The notes below the pieces were generated by a model that saw nothing but the letters and a program-made list of their open reading frames with translations, made no database searches and had not been told where the DNA came from. The position numbers were made by a program, and so were the translations under genes. Positions 33,659-42,834 of a DNA stretch of 64,000 bases are shown piece by piece. The DNA is from CAWBUW01 sp963792075 (GTDB lineage Bacteria; Chloroflexota; Anaerolineae; Anaerolineales; UBA4823): contig CAWBUW010000012.1 of NCBI GenBank assembly GCA_963792075.1, positions 2,480,001 to 2,544,000 of the forward strand. The letters are read 5' to 3'. Position 1 is the first letter of the stretch. The number at the start of each line of letters is the position of its first letter.

Positions 33659-34567
33659 ATGAGTCTCTGGAATCATTATCACCTTGCAAAAGACCTAACC
33701 GACGCGCTGCAGGCATTGACGGCGCTCCCGCCTCCGGTCCGGATTGTGGCCGGAGGGACAGACCTGCTGTTGGATTTACAGCAGGGCCGGTGCGCCCCCG
33801 TGATATCGTTGGTAGATATCACCTCGATCCCGGAACTGCAAAAGCTGGAAATCCGTGAGCAGCCTCTGGTTGGCAGGCGGCTGTTCGTCGGTGCGGGCGT
33901 GCCGCTGAACCAGGTAGCTCAGTCGGCTCTGGTCCAGGAGCATGCGCAGGCATTGGTCGAAGCCTGCCGCTTGATTGGGGGGCCCCAGGTGCGTAACAGC
34001 GCCACTTTGGGGGGCAACGTGGCCCACGCGCTGCCGGCAGCCGATGGGAGCATTGCTCTGCTGGCGCTGGACGCACAGGCCGAGGTTTTCGCCGCGGAAG
34101 GCAGCCGGACCATACCCCTGGCGGACCTGTACCTGGGGCCGGGAAAATCGGCGCTCAAACCGGGTGCGGAGATATTGGTGGGCTTCTATCTGCCTTTGCG
34201 GGCAGAGGGGCAGGCCTCGGCCTTCCTGCGCGTGATGCGCCCGCAAGGGGTGGCGCTGCCTGTGCTGAACATGGCCTGTTGGTTGAGCCGGCGGGGCAGC
34301 CAGATAGTGGATCTTCGCCTGGCGCTCGGGCCGGCAGGAACGACGCCGCACCGCGCCCGGCCGGTGGAGCAGGTTTTGTGCGGCCAGGATTTTACCCCTT
34401 CTGTGTTGGAGCTGGCGGGAAAGGCGCTGCTGGACACAGCTCATTTCCGCACCAGCCCGCGCCGTGCCAGCGCCTTGTATCGCCAGCATCTCTCGCTGGT
34501 GCTGTTGTCCGCAGTCGTGCAGTCGGCCTGGGACCGGGCAGGGGAGCTGCAAGCTTACTGGAAATAA
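33659..34567 (+). CDS. Molybdenum hydroxylase FAD-binding subunit (CoxM/XdhB-like)
   Basis: A 302-residue subunit of the xanthine dehydrogenase/CO dehydrogenase family. FAD-contact motifs are AGGTDLLLDLQ (near 31) and IGGPQVRNSATLGGN (~106-120), followed by the CO_deh_flav C-terminal domain. It passes electrons from the 2Fe-2S clusters to the acceptor. The fused 2Fe-2S/Mo subunit starts 4 bases after its stop. The substrate cannot be read from the sequence. Confidence 0.92.
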   Translation: MSLWNHYHLAKDLTDALQALTALPPPVRIVAGGTDLLLDLQQGRCAPVISLVDITSIPELQKLEIREQPLVGRRLFVGAGVPLNQVAQSALVQEHAQALVEACRLIGGPQVRNSATLGGNVAHALPAADGSIALLALDAQAEVFAAEGSRTIPLADLYLGPGKSALKPGAEILVGFYLPLRAEGQASAFLRVMRPQGVALPVLNMACWLSRRGSQIVDLRLALGPAGTTPHRARPVEQVLCGQDFTPSVLELAGKALLDTAHFRTSPRRASALYRQHLSLVLLSAVVQSAWDRAGELQAYWK

Positions 34568-34571
34568 ACTT

Positions 34572-37361
34572 ATGCTAAACTTTACCCTTAACGGAAAACC
34601 TGTCGCCTTTGTTCCCCAGCCCGGCGAAATGCTGGCTGACTTGCTGCGGGATCGCCTGGGGCTGACCGGTACCAAAATCGGTTGCAACGAGGCGGAATGC
34701 GGCGCATGCACGGTATTGGTAAACGGCCTGCCTGTGCTTTCATGCAGTTTCCCCGCCGAGCGTGTGCAAGGCTGTGAAGTGATGACGGTAGAAGGGCTGG
34801 CGAAGGGGGACAAGCTGCACCCGCTGCAGGATGCGTTTGTGAAGTACGGCGCGGTGCAGTGCGGATTTTGTATTCCCGGCCAACTGATGACGGCCTATGG
34901 ACTGCTGCAGCAGAACCCGCAGCCCAGCCAGGCTGAAATCCGCTATGCGCTGAAAGACACGCTGTGCCGATGTGGCGGGTATCCAACCATCGAACGCGCC
35001 ATCCGGGCTGCGGCGGATCCAACCGGAAAGCCGCCTTCCCTGGCGCTGCCAGGGCAGCCGCTGGGCGAGCAGGACCCCAAGAAGGTCATCGGCACGGCGC
35101 AAATCCGCCCGGACGCCGTGGCAAAGGTGATGGGAACGGCAAAATACACAGATGATTTAAAATTCGAAGGCATGCTGCACGCGGCAGTCCATCGCGCCGG
35201 AGTCCCGCACGCCTTTGTCCGTTCGATCGACCTGGAAAGGGCGAAGGCCGCACCGGGGGTGGTGGCAGTCCTGAGCGCTCAAGACCTCCACGCCGAAAGA
35301 AATCATGGCCTGGTCATCTTTGATTGGCCGGTCCTGGTGGGGGTGGGTGAACGAGTGCGGACGGTGGGAGATGCTATCGCCATCGTGGCAGCCAAGACGC
35401 GCCAGCAAGCGCTGGCTGCCGCGGCGCTGGTGCAGGTGGTATATGATCTCCAACCGGTGGTTTCAGACCCGGTGCAGGCGCGCCGGCCCGAGTTGCCGCA
35501 GCTACATACTGGGAAGGACCACCCGGAGGGTAATTTACTGAAGCACATCAAGGTGCGCAAAGGGGATATGGAAGCCGGCTTTGCAGCCGCAGATATCATC
35601 CTGGAGCACACTTTCCACACGCCCAGCACGGATCACGCTTTTCTGGAACCGGAGTGTAGCATTGCCGTGCCCGCCGCGGATGCCCGGATGGAAATCTATG
35701 TTGGTTCGCAGATCCCGTATTCTGACCGCAACCAGGTCGCCCGCGCCTTGGGCTGGGATGAGGCGCGCGTGCACGTGGTCGGGCAGTTGGTGGGCGGGGG
35801 CTTTGGTGGAAAAGAGGATATCGCCGGCCAGATTCACGCCGCGCTGCTCGCCAATGCCACCGGGAAGCCGGTCAAGCTGCTGTGGGACCGGCACGAGAGC
35901 CTGTTGGTGCACCCGAAGCGGCATGCGACCCAGATCCGTGTGAAGCTTGGCGCCCAAAAAGATGGACACCTGACTGCCGTGGAAAGCGAGCTGTACGGCG
36001 ACACCGGCGCGTACGCATCCTTAGGGGAGAAGGTGATGACCCGCGCTACGACTCATTCCTCCGGACCCTACGAAGCCCCGCACGTACGGGCGGATTGTTA
36101 TGCGATGTACACCAATAACCCTCCCGCGGGGGCTTTCCGCGGCTTTGGGGTGATGCAGTCCGCGTTTGCGATCGAATCGATGATGGATATGCTGGCCGAA
36201 AAACTGGGACTGGATCCGGTGGCGCTGCGCAGGATGAACGCGCTGCGCGTGGGCAGCGTGACCAACACCGGCCAGGTGCTGCGTGACAGCGTGGGGTTGG
36301 TCGAGTGCATCGACCGGGCGGACGCGGAAATGCGCCGCCTCGCCGGCAGCGAACCTTTCCGGCCGCGTCCGGTGGAAGGCCAGCCCCACCGGGTCCGCGC
36401 CTGGGGCTTCGCCGCGGCGTATAAGAACACCGGCCTGGGGGGAGGCGCTCCGGACAAAGCCGGCGCTGAAGTGGAGCTGTACACCGACGGCACTTTTGAA
36501 GTGCGCACTTCATCGGCAGAGTTAGGCCAGGGGCTGGTCACCGTGCTGCGCCTGATCGTGGCCGAGGAGTTTAACCAGCCGCCGGAGCGGGTGCGGGTGT
36601 TGGTCATGGATACCGACCTGACCCCCGATGGCGGCCCCACCACCGCCTCGCGCCAGACCTACGTCAGCGGGAACGCGGCGCGCCACGCCGCCCAGGCGCT
36701 GCGCCAGGCCATGACGGCTACTTTGGCGGAAAAATTCGACTGCCCGCCTGAAGAGGTGCGCTTTATCGAAGGGCTGGCGCAGGTGAAAGATCAGGCCATC
36801 TCCTTGGGAGAAGTGGCCGCGCTGATGCGCGCCGAAGGGCGCGAACCCAAAGTATTAAATGAATACTGGGCGCCAGCCACGAAACCGTTAGGGCAAGGAG
36901 GGGATATGCATTTCGCCTACTCTTTCGCTGCCCAGGCGGCCGAAGTTGAAGTCAACCGTTTGACGGGTGAAGTGCAGGTGCTGCGCGTGATCTCGGCTAA
37001 CGATGTCGGCAGGGCGTTGAACCCCCTGGGCTTGCTGGGACAGATCGAGGGTGGCGTGGTGATGGGGATGGGTCACGCCTTGACGGAAGAGTTTATTGTA
37101 GATGAAGGTCAGGTGGTGACCGACCGGCTGGCGCGCTATCGCATCCCTTCGATCATGCTGACGCCTGAGATTACCTCCCTGGTGGTGGAACATCCCACTG
37201 CCGAAGGTCCCTATGGGGCGAAGGGCGTGGGAGAGATCGTCATTATTCCCACTCTCCCGGCTATCACCAATGCAATTTACAACGCGGTGGGTGTGCGCCT
37301 GGACCACCTGCCGGTAGACCAGGAAGAAATAGCCCAGGCGCTATACAATATCAAGGAGTAG
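34572..37361 (+). CDS. Fused 2Fe-2S and molybdenum-binding hydroxylase subunit
   Basis: A 929-residue fusion. Residues 1-~155 are the small subunit, with plant-type cluster Cys38, 43, 46, 58 and second-cluster Cys97, 100, 132, 134 (CGFC, LCRCGGY). From ~175 it is the Mo subunit: GTAKYTDD, GGGFGGKED, PAGAFRGFG, SSAELGQG and the active-site Glu in YGAKGVGE. It lacks the CO-dehydrogenase loop CSFR, so it belongs with xanthine/aldehyde-type hydroxylases. The ATG at 34572 is used because the ferredoxin fold begins there; the frame runs further upstream only inside the preceding gene. The Nudix gene follows after one base. Confidence 0.92.
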   Translation: MLNFTLNGKPVAFVPQPGEMLADLLRDRLGLTGTKIGCNEAECGACTVLVNGLPVLSCSFPAERVQGCEVMTVEGLAKGDKLHPLQDAFVKYGAVQCGFCIPGQLMTAYGLLQQNPQPSQAEIRYALKDTLCRCGGYPTIERAIRAAADPTGKPPSLALPGQPLGEQDPKKVIGTAQIRPDAVAKVMGTAKYTDDLKFEGMLHAAVHRAGVPHAFVRSIDLERAKAAPGVVAVLSAQDLHAERNHGLVIFDWPVLVGVGERVRTVGDAIAIVAAKTRQQALAAAALVQVVYDLQPVVSDPVQARRPELPQLHTGKDHPEGNLLKHIKVRKGDMEAGFAAADIILEHTFHTPSTDHAFLEPECSIAVPAADARMEIYVGSQIPYSDRNQVARALGWDEARVHVVGQLVGGGFGGKEDIAGQIHAALLANATGKPVKLLWDRHESLLVHPKRHATQIRVKLGAQKDGHLTAVESELYGDTGAYASLGEKVMTRATTHSSGPYEAPHVRADCYAMYTNNPPAGAFRGFGVMQSAFAIESMMDMLAEKLGLDPVALRRMNALRVGSVTNTGQVLRDSVGLVECIDRADAEMRRLAGSEPFRPRPVEGQPHRVRAWGFAAAYKNTGLGGGAPDKAGAEVELYTDGTFEVRTSSAELGQGLVTVLRLIVAEEFNQPPERVRVLVMDTDLTPDGGPTTASRQTYVSGNAARHAAQALRQAMTATLAEKFDCPPEEVRFIEGLAQVKDQAISLGEVAALMRAEGREPKVLNEYWAPATKPLGQGGDMHFAYSFAAQAAEVEVNRLTGEVQVLRVISANDVGRALNPLGLLGQIEGGVVMGMGHALTEEFIVDEGQVVTDRLARYRIPSIMLTPEITSLVVEHPTAEGPYGAKGVGEIVIIPTLPAITNAIYNAVGVRLDHLPVDQEEIAQALYNIKE

Positions 37362-37362
37362 T

Positions 37363-37992
37363 ATGCCCGAGAAGATCACCCCTCGCTGGTTAGACTGGGC
37401 GCGCGAGATCCAGGCGCTGGCTCAAACAAGTTTTCATTATTCAGAGAATGTATACCAGCAAGAGCGTTCCAAGCGCTTGCTGGCGATCGCCGCAGAAATC
37501 GTGCACGAACATACCCTGTTGCCTCGAGAAGAAGTGCTTTGTTCGATGAGCGCCCCGACAGGCTATGCCACGCCGCGCGTGGATGTGCGCGCGGCCATAT
37601 TCCAGGATGGCAAGCTGCTCCTGGTGCGCGAGCGCGCAGACAACGGCTGGACCATGCCGGGAGGCTGGGCTGACGTGGGCGACATCCCTTCCAAAGCCGC
37701 AGAGCGTGAAGCCTGGGAAGAATCTGGATATAAGGTGCAAGCCCGGAAAGTCATCGGCGTGTATGACGCCAACCGGACAGGCCCCCTGGAATTGTTCCAT
37801 GCTTTCAAGCTGTTGTTTCTCTGCGATTTGATCGCAGGAGCGCCAACCCCCAGCATCGAGACCTCCGAAGTGGCATTTTTTGAGAGGGGTGAAATCCCTG
37901 CTCACCTCTCTGGCGAACGCACCCGGCCGCGCCAAATCGAAGACGCCTTTGCCGCCCTGGCTGATCCGGACGGTCCCACGGCGTTCGATTGA
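37363..37992 (+). CDS. Nudix hydrolase with N-terminal Nudix_N-type domain
   Basis: A 209-residue protein. Residues 8-60 resemble the Nudix_N_2 module found in ADP-ribose/nucleoside-diphosphate-linked hydrolases. The Nudix box GGWADVGDIPSKAAEREAWEESGY is present, with Asp in place of the first Glu and the catalytic REAWEE intact. The start overlaps the upstream unit (AAGGAG, TAG, one base, ATG), so it is coupled to the hydroxylase. It could remove toxic nucleotides or process a hydroxylase-related nucleotide substrate. Confidence 0.88.
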   Translation: MPEKITPRWLDWAREIQALAQTSFHYSENVYQQERSKRLLAIAAEIVHEHTLLPREEVLCSMSAPTGYATPRVDVRAAIFQDGKLLLVRERADNGWTMPGGWADVGDIPSKAAEREAWEESGYKVQARKVIGVYDANRTGPLELFHAFKLLFLCDLIAGAPTPSIETSEVAFFERGEIPAHLSGERTRPRQIEDAFAALADPDGPTAFD

Positions 37993-37995
37993 GGG

Positions 37996-38050
37996 GGTGC
38001 ACTAAAAGGGGGAAGGTGCCCACCCCCCGACTTTTTGAGATGTTACCATT
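37996..38050. repeat. Degenerate palindrome related to families A and C
   Basis: The sequence GTGCACTAAAAGGGGG followed by GGTG-CC-CACC and CCCCGACTTTTTGAGATGTTAC resembles family A and C end sequences (TAAAAGGGGG, TTGAGA-GTTAC, GTGCACTAAAA) around a much shortened core. It fills the gap between the Nudix and F420-reductase genes. Confidence 0.5.
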
Positions 38051-38076
38051 ATTTTTTCGATTGGGAGGAGTAGAGG

Positions 38077-38742
38077 ATGACAGAGGCATTGGCGAAGATC
38101 GCAATATTGGGAGGCACCGGGAAAGAAGGCTCTGGGTTGGCGACACGGTGGGCAACAGCCGGGTATTCCATCATCATTGGCTCGCGCCAGTTGATAAAGG
38201 CCCAGATGGCCGCTGCGGACCTTTGCCTGATGTTGAACCTGGACAGTATTACCGGGTTGGAAAATGGACAGGCGGCTCGCCAGGCGGATCTATGCGTGCT
38301 TACGGTGATGCAGGCCGCCCATCAGGAAGCGCTGGAGGCTGTCAAAGACGATCTGCAAGGGAAGATCCTGGTAGATGCAACGGCGCGGGTTGATTTTCGA
38401 GATCCGCGCCCGCCTGAAGCGCCCTCCGCAGCGCGCCAGGCGCAGACTTTGCTCGGGCCCGGTGTGCGGGTGGTGTCTGCATTTCAGAATGTCCCGGCAC
38501 AAACACTTAGGAAGCTGGACCAAGCGTTAGAGACGGATGTGCTTGTCTGCGCAGATGATGTGGAAGCTGCCACGCAGGTGATCGAGCTGGCAAAAGCGGG
38601 CGGCATGCGGGCATATTACGCCGGCAGCCTGGATAATGCCGTGGTCGTAGAGGGGCTGACCTCCCTGTTGATGGCGATCAATAAACATTATAAAGTAAAG
38701 ACCGCCAGCATCCAGGTGACGGGTTTGGAAGGGATGCGCTAA
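38077..38742 (+). CDS. npdG: NADPH-dependent F420 reductase
   Basis: A 221-residue dinucleotide-binding protein of the NpdG/Fno family. It has the Rossmann start IAILGGTGKEGSGLATRWA with IIGSR for the NADP phosphate, VVSAFQNVPAQTL, and the C-terminal GGMRAYYAGSLDNAVVVEGLTSLL typical of F420H2:NADP oxidoreductases. It moves hydride between NADPH and coenzyme F420. GGGAGGAG precedes the ATG. Its stop codon lies within the left flank of the family C palindrome. Confidence 0.92.
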   Translation: MTEALAKIAILGGTGKEGSGLATRWATAGYSIIIGSRQLIKAQMAAADLCLMLNLDSITGLENGQAARQADLCVLTVMQAAHQEALEAVKDDLQGKILVDATARVDFRDPRPPEAPSAARQAQTLLGPGVRVVSAFQNVPAQTLRKLDQALETDVLVCADDVEAATQVIELAKAGGMRAYYAGSLDNAVVVEGLTSLLMAINKHYKVKTASIQVTGLEGMR

Positions 38743-38812
38743 AAGGTTGTCAGGGGGTTGTGTGCGGGCGGCGTACGCCGCCCGCACACAACCCCCTTTT
38801 ACAACAACTTTT
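38739..38812. repeat. Intergenic palindrome, family C copy 2
   Basis: Perfect 22-bp arms without loop (38753-38774 and 38775-38796, centre GTAC) share the central ~30 bases with the copy at 21621-21670. The flanks CTAAAAGGTTGT and TTTTACAACAACTTTT match the flanks of that copy in kind. The npdG stop TAA is in the left flank. The TTTT after the right arm could give weak termination. Confidence 0.87.
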
Positions 38813-38857
38813 CATGGTAAGATAAATAGAGCACAATCAATCGAGAAGACACACATC

Positions 38858-39625
38858 ATGACACTGACACTGACCCCCCTTCCTGGCTTGCCCATGGTCC
38901 AGCCTGGCGACGATCTGGCTGAGATCATCATGCACGGGTTGGAAAGGGCGGGTCTTTCCCTGCAAGATGGGGATATTTTAGTGCTGGCGCAAAAAATTGT
39001 TTCCAAAGCCGAGCGCCGCCTGGAAAACCTGGCCTTGATCCGGCCCTCTGCTCAGGCTCAAGAGCTGGCAGCCAAAGCAGAAAAAGACCCCCGGGTGATG
39101 GAGCTGCTGCTGCAGGAAAGCCAGGAAGTGCTGCGTGTGCGGCCTGGATCGGTGATCGTTGAACACCGTTTGGGTTTTGTGTGCGCCAACGCCGGTATTG
39201 ATCATTCCAACGTAGCTGGAGAAGGCAATCAGGAAGCAGAATGGGTATTGCTGCTGCCGGTGGATCCAGATGCCTCCGCCAGCATGCTGCGCAATCGATT
39301 AGAAGCTGCCAGTGGTTGCCATCTCGGCGTCATGGTCATCGATTCACATGGGCGGGCCTGGCGCATGGGCGTTGTCGGAACAGCCATCGGCCTGTCAGGG
39401 CTGCCAGGGCTGGTGGACCTGTGTGGGCAGCCAGATCTGATGGGGTATACGCTGCGCCACACCACCATTGGAGCCGCGGATGAATTGGCCGCGGCGGCCT
39501 CCCTGGTGATGGGCCAGGCTGCAGAAGGTACTCCGGTGGTGCACGTGCGTGGGTTCCCTTATCCGCTGCGGGAGGGCAGCTTGAAAGAGCTGCTGCGCCC
39601 GCATGATCAAGATATGTTCCGTTAG
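38858..39625 (+). CDS. cofE: Coenzyme F420-0:L-glutamate ligase
   Basis: A 255-residue CofE-domain protein that adds glutamates to F420-0. Family motifs include QPGDDLAEII, GDILVLAQKIVSKAERR, HRLGFVCANAGIDHSNV, DSHGRAWRMGVVGTAIGLSGL and GAADELAAAASLVMGQA. The length matches the archaeal-type enzyme; there is no fused nitroreductase domain. The ATG at 38858 begins the conserved fold. The upstream part of the frame lies in the palindrome. The 2H gene starts 4 bases after its stop. Confidence 0.94.
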   Translation: MTLTLTPLPGLPMVQPGDDLAEIIMHGLERAGLSLQDGDILVLAQKIVSKAERRLENLALIRPSAQAQELAAKAEKDPRVMELLLQESQEVLRVRPGSVIVEHRLGFVCANAGIDHSNVAGEGNQEAEWVLLLPVDPDASASMLRNRLEAASGCHLGVMVIDSHGRAWRMGVVGTAIGLSGLPGLVDLCGQPDLMGYTLRHTTIGAADELAAAASLVMGQAAEGTPVVHVRGFPYPLREGSLKELLRPHDQDMFR

Positions 39626-39629
39626 AAGC

Positions 39630-40193
39630 ATGGACGGCATTGTCACGATCCTCGAGGAAAAATACTATCAGGCCGTACAGGCGATCTGGCAGGATTTACA
39701 GCACAAGTGCGGCGTGAAGGGGGTATCGGATGCCCTGCTCGTGCCGCATTTTTCCTGGCATGTGGCCATGGCTTATCCCGATGAAGTGCGCCTGGATAAG
39801 GTGCTCGAACAGGCCAGCCTGCATATCAAACCTTTCACGGTGAGCACGTCCGGCGTGGGAATTTTTTTCCATCCTAAGCCGGTGGTCTATCTCCCCCTGG
39901 TCAAGACTCGAGCTTTGATCGAGGTACATCAGATGTTGTGGGACCAATTGGCCGGCTTATCGGATCAAGCAAGCTTATACTATGCTCCGGATGCCTGGAT
40001 GCCGCATATCACTTTGGTTTACGAAGAGTTGAGTGGGACTGCGTTGGATTGTGTGCTCTTGCATTTGTCCGGCCTATCCTTGGATTGGAAGTTGCAGGTA
40101 GACAACCTGGCCCTGATCGGCCAGGCATCGGACACTTTCCGGCCGGTCTGCATCCAACACATGCTGCGAGGCGAAAATGATCCCCTTGCATAA
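39630..40193 (+). CDS. 2H phosphoesterase / 2'-5' RNA ligase-like protein
   Basis: A 187-residue protein with the 2H layout. The second catalytic motif is a clear PHITL (HxT). The first reads HFSWHVAM, with a less canonical HxA or HxS. It is sandwiched between cofE and cofD, overlapping the latter by 17 bases, so it is very probably cotranscribed with F420 biosynthesis genes. A known F420 step for this family is not established; it may hydrolyse a cyclic phosphate or phosphodiester intermediate. An in-frame start at 39603 would overlap cofE and is less likely. Confidence 0.78.
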   Translation: MDGIVTILEEKYYQAVQAIWQDLQHKCGVKGVSDALLVPHFSWHVAMAYPDEVRLDKVLEQASLHIKPFTVSTSGVGIFFHPKPVVYLPLVKTRALIEVHQMLWDQLAGLSDQASLYYAPDAWMPHITLVYEELSGTALDCVLLHLSGLSLDWKLQVDNLALIGQASDTFRPVCIQHMLRGENDPLA

Positions 40194-41151
40194 GGTGATG
40201 ACACCGAAGGTGGTAGCCCTTGCAGGCGGAGTGGGCGGGGCCCGATTGGCGGATGGATTAGCGCAGGTGCTCTCGCCAGGCTCCCTGACTGTGATCGTTA
40301 ACGTAGGCGATGATTTCGATCATTTCGGTTTAAAAATATGCCCCGACCTGGATACGGTGTGTTATACGTTGGCAGGGATGGAAAATCCGAATGCAGGCTG
40401 GGGAATGGCGGGGGAAAGCTGGAATGCCTTAGAATCCCTGCGGAAATTGAGTGCGGAGACCTGGTTCCGCATTGGGGATCGTGACCTGGCTACGCACCTG
40501 GAAAGGACGTACCGCTTGAAGAATGGGCAAGCGCTCAGTCAGGTGACGGGTGCGTTCTGCCAGGCCTGGGGGATACCCTCCACAGTGCTGCCCGTAACGG
40601 ACCATTCGGTGCCGACCATTGTGTACTCAGATGAGGGTATGCTGGCTTTCCAGGAGTATTTTGTCCACCGGCAGTGCAGGCCCAAGGTAAGCGGTTTCCG
40701 CTTCGAAGGCGCGCCCCAAGCGGTCCCGGCTCCGGGGGTACAGGAGGCCTTGCTACAGGCTGACCTGGTGGTGATCTGTCCCTCGAATCCCTGGGTGAGT
40801 GTAGATCCTATCCTGGCAATTCCGGGTATCCGCCAGGGGATCGAGGAACAGCGCCTGAAAGCGGATTTGCCCGTGATCGCTGTATCTCCGATCATCGGGG
40901 GACAGACGATCAAAGGGCCGGCGGCGAAGATGTACCAGGAAATGGGCATGGCATCATCTGCCTTGACCGTAGCCCGCCATTACGGGACACTGCTTTCCGG
41001 TTTTGTGATGGACCAACAAGATGCTGATGCTGAACGGGCAGTCCAGGGGCTGGGATTGGAGACATTCGTGACAGATACGATCATGCGTAACCGGGAAGGC
41101 CGGAAGCGATTTGCAGGTGAAATTTTAAATTGGTTGAGGGGTAAAAAATGA
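40177..41151 (+). CDS. cofD: 2-phospho-L-lactate transferase (CofD)
   Basis: A 324-residue CofD/UPF0052 enzyme that transfers the phospholactyl (or phosphoenolpyruvyl) group to Fo. Visible motifs are LAGGVGGARLADGL, NVGDDFDHFGLKICPDLDT, GDRDLATHLERT, VICPSNPWVSVDPIL and AVSPIIGGQTIKGPA. The ATG at 40177 has GAGG at seven bases. A second ATG at 40198 is too close to its putative ribosome site. It overlaps cofC by four bases (ATGA). Confidence 0.95.
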   Translation: MIPLHKVMTPKVVALAGGVGGARLADGLAQVLSPGSLTVIVNVGDDFDHFGLKICPDLDTVCYTLAGMENPNAGWGMAGESWNALESLRKLSAETWFRIGDRDLATHLERTYRLKNGQALSQVTGAFCQAWGIPSTVLPVTDHSVPTIVYSDEGMLAFQEYFVHRQCRPKVSGFRFEGAPQAVPAPGVQEALLQADLVVICPSNPWVSVDPILAIPGIRQGIEEQRLKADLPVIAVSPIIGGQTIKGPAAKMYQEMGMASSALTVARHYGTLLSGFVMDQQDADAERAVQGLGLETFVTDTIMRNREGRKRFAGEILNWLRGKK

Positions 41152-41789
41152 CCATTTGGGCTGTTGTTCCAGTCAAACCGCTGCGTTTTGGAAAATCGCG
41201 CCTGGCACAGGTGCTTTCGGAGGACGAGCGCCTGGCATTGAACCACTGCCTGTTATCGAACACCCTGACCACGCTGAAGTCCATTCCGGAAATCGAACAC
41301 GTGCTGGTGGTCAGCCGGGATCCCCAGGCGCTGACACTGGCGCGCAATCTTGGCGCGCGCACGGTGCAGGAAAATGGCGCGCCGCACTTGAACGTGGCTT
41401 TGGAACGGGCTATGATGGTATTGAAACAGCATACCACCATTGGGGCCCTGATCGTCCCGGCGGATTTGCCCCTGATCAAGCCGGAAGATGTGCGGAAATT
41501 GTTGGACGTGGCCAAAAACCTGCCTGTGGTGGGGATTGTGCCCGACCGCCACAAAGAGGGGACCAACGCGCTCCTGGTATGCCCGGTGGGCCTGATGCAG
41601 TTCAGCTTTGGGCCAGGCTCTTTCCACCGGCATTGTGAGATGGCGCGGGCTGCCGGGGCACGGCTGGAGGTTTTGGAGCTGGAATCAATGGCGCTCGATA
41701 TTGATTTGCCTGAAGATATGCTGCTGGTACGGGACGTGCTGGATTGTAAAGACTCTTTAGAAATTCTAAAAAATGGGATCGGAGAATAA
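41148..41789 (+). CDS. cofC: 2-phospho-L-lactate / phosphoenolpyruvate guanylyltransferase
   Basis: A 213-residue CofC enzyme that makes the GTP-activated three-carbon donor used by CofD. Motifs are VPVKPLRFGKSRLA at the N-terminus, GALIVPADLPLIKPED, VGIVPDRHKEGTNALLV and FGPGSFHRHCEMA. It is coupled to cofD by ATGA overlap. Whether lactate phosphate or PEP is the substrate cannot be decided from the sequence. Confidence 0.95.
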   Translation: MTIWAVVPVKPLRFGKSRLAQVLSEDERLALNHCLLSNTLTTLKSIPEIEHVLVVSRDPQALTLARNLGARTVQENGAPHLNVALERAMMVLKQHTTIGALIVPADLPLIKPEDVRKLLDVAKNLPVVGIVPDRHKEGTNALLVCPVGLMQFSFGPGSFHRHCEMARAAGARLEVLELESMALDIDLPEDMLLVRDVLDCKDSLEILKNGIGE

Positions 41790-41790
41790 A

Positions 41791-42789
41791 ATGCCCCAAC
41801 GAGTTGCCCTCTATTTACAGGATGCACACGACTTGCGCGATGGATTGGAATACGTCCGTTACGCGGAGAAGCGCGGATTTGAGGCGGTCTGGCAGGCGGA
41901 ATCACGCCTGGTACGGGATGCCATCGTGCCCATGGCAGCGTATGCTGCCGTAACCGAGCGGCTGAAAGTAGGCTCAGGTGTAATCAACAACTGGACCCGC
42001 AATATTGGCCTTTTGGCGGCGACGTTCCTGACCCTGGATGACCTGGCTCCCAACCGTGTGATTTGCGGGATTGGGGCATGGTGGGACCCTCTGGCCCGCA
42101 ACGTGGGCATCGAGCGCCGGAAGCCGCTGTTAGCCATGCGGGAGACGGTGGAAGTGCTGCGCCGTTTGCTCAACATGGAGCGCGTCACTTTCCATGGGGA
42201 ATTTCATCACGTAGATGGCATTGAGCTGGATGTGGTGCATGGACGGCGCGAGCCGCGCCATGTCCCTATTATGATTGGCGCGACCGGCGACTTGATGATG
42301 GAGATGACCGGTGAAATCGCCGATGGAGCGGTAATGAATTATTGCGTGCCGCCCGAATACAACGACAAAGCGCTGGAGTTGCTCGACAAGGGCGCCCGCA
42401 AGGCCGGGCGTACATTGGATGCGATCGACCGCCCGCAGTTGATCGTTTGCTCGGTGGATCACGATCGCGAAAAAGCGATTGACAGTACGCGCGGCCTGCT
42501 GTGCCAGTACCTGGCGCAGCAGCCCCATATCGCCAAGGCTTCGGGTGTTTCGGAAGATGTGGTGCATCAGATCCAATCCATTTTGGGTTGGCCGGCCACT
42601 AAAGAACAAATCAACCAAGCCAAGCACCTGGTGCCAGAAGATTTAATCCACAAGATTACCGCCTCCGGCACGCCGGATGAGGCGCGTATCAAGGTGGAAG
42701 AGTACTGTAAGCGCGGCTGCACCTGCCCGATTTTATATCCTGTGGGAGGGGATGTGCATCTGTTGATCGATACATTCGCGACAACGTAG
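41791..42789 (+). CDS. F420-dependent luciferase-like oxidoreductase
   Basis: A 332-residue LLM-class flavin/F420 enzyme with the TIM-barrel motifs FEAVWQAESRLVRDAIVP, VGSGVINNWTRNIGLLAATF, RVICGIGAWWDP and VPIMIGATGDLMMEMTGEIADG. Similarity is to methylenetetrahydromethanopterin-reductase-like proteins; the substrate is open. It directly follows cofC with one base between stop and ATG and a GGAG site at six bases, strong support for F420 as cofactor. The frame also opens at 41773 inside cofC, but that start lacks a ribosome site. Confidence 0.9.
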   Translation: MPQRVALYLQDAHDLRDGLEYVRYAEKRGFEAVWQAESRLVRDAIVPMAAYAAVTERLKVGSGVINNWTRNIGLLAATFLTLDDLAPNRVICGIGAWWDPLARNVGIERRKPLLAMRETVEVLRRLLNMERVTFHGEFHHVDGIELDVVHGRREPRHVPIMIGATGDLMMEMTGEIADGAVMNYCVPPEYNDKALELLDKGARKAGRTLDAIDRPQLIVCSVDHDREKAIDSTRGLLCQYLAQQPHIAKASGVSEDVVHQIQSILGWPATKEQINQAKHLVPEDLIHKITASGTPDEARIKVEEYCKRGCTCPILYPVGGDVHLLIDTFATT

Positions 42790-42834
42790 GGGTAGACTCC
42801 CGAAGTATAATTAGGCCTGAAGGAAAACTGCTTG

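Noticed and set aside
34464..34571. Upstream extension of the first 2Fe-2S/Mo fusion into the FAD subunit gene
   Set aside because: The added residues are an out-of-frame shadow of the FAD gene; the ferredoxin domain begins at the ATG at 34572.
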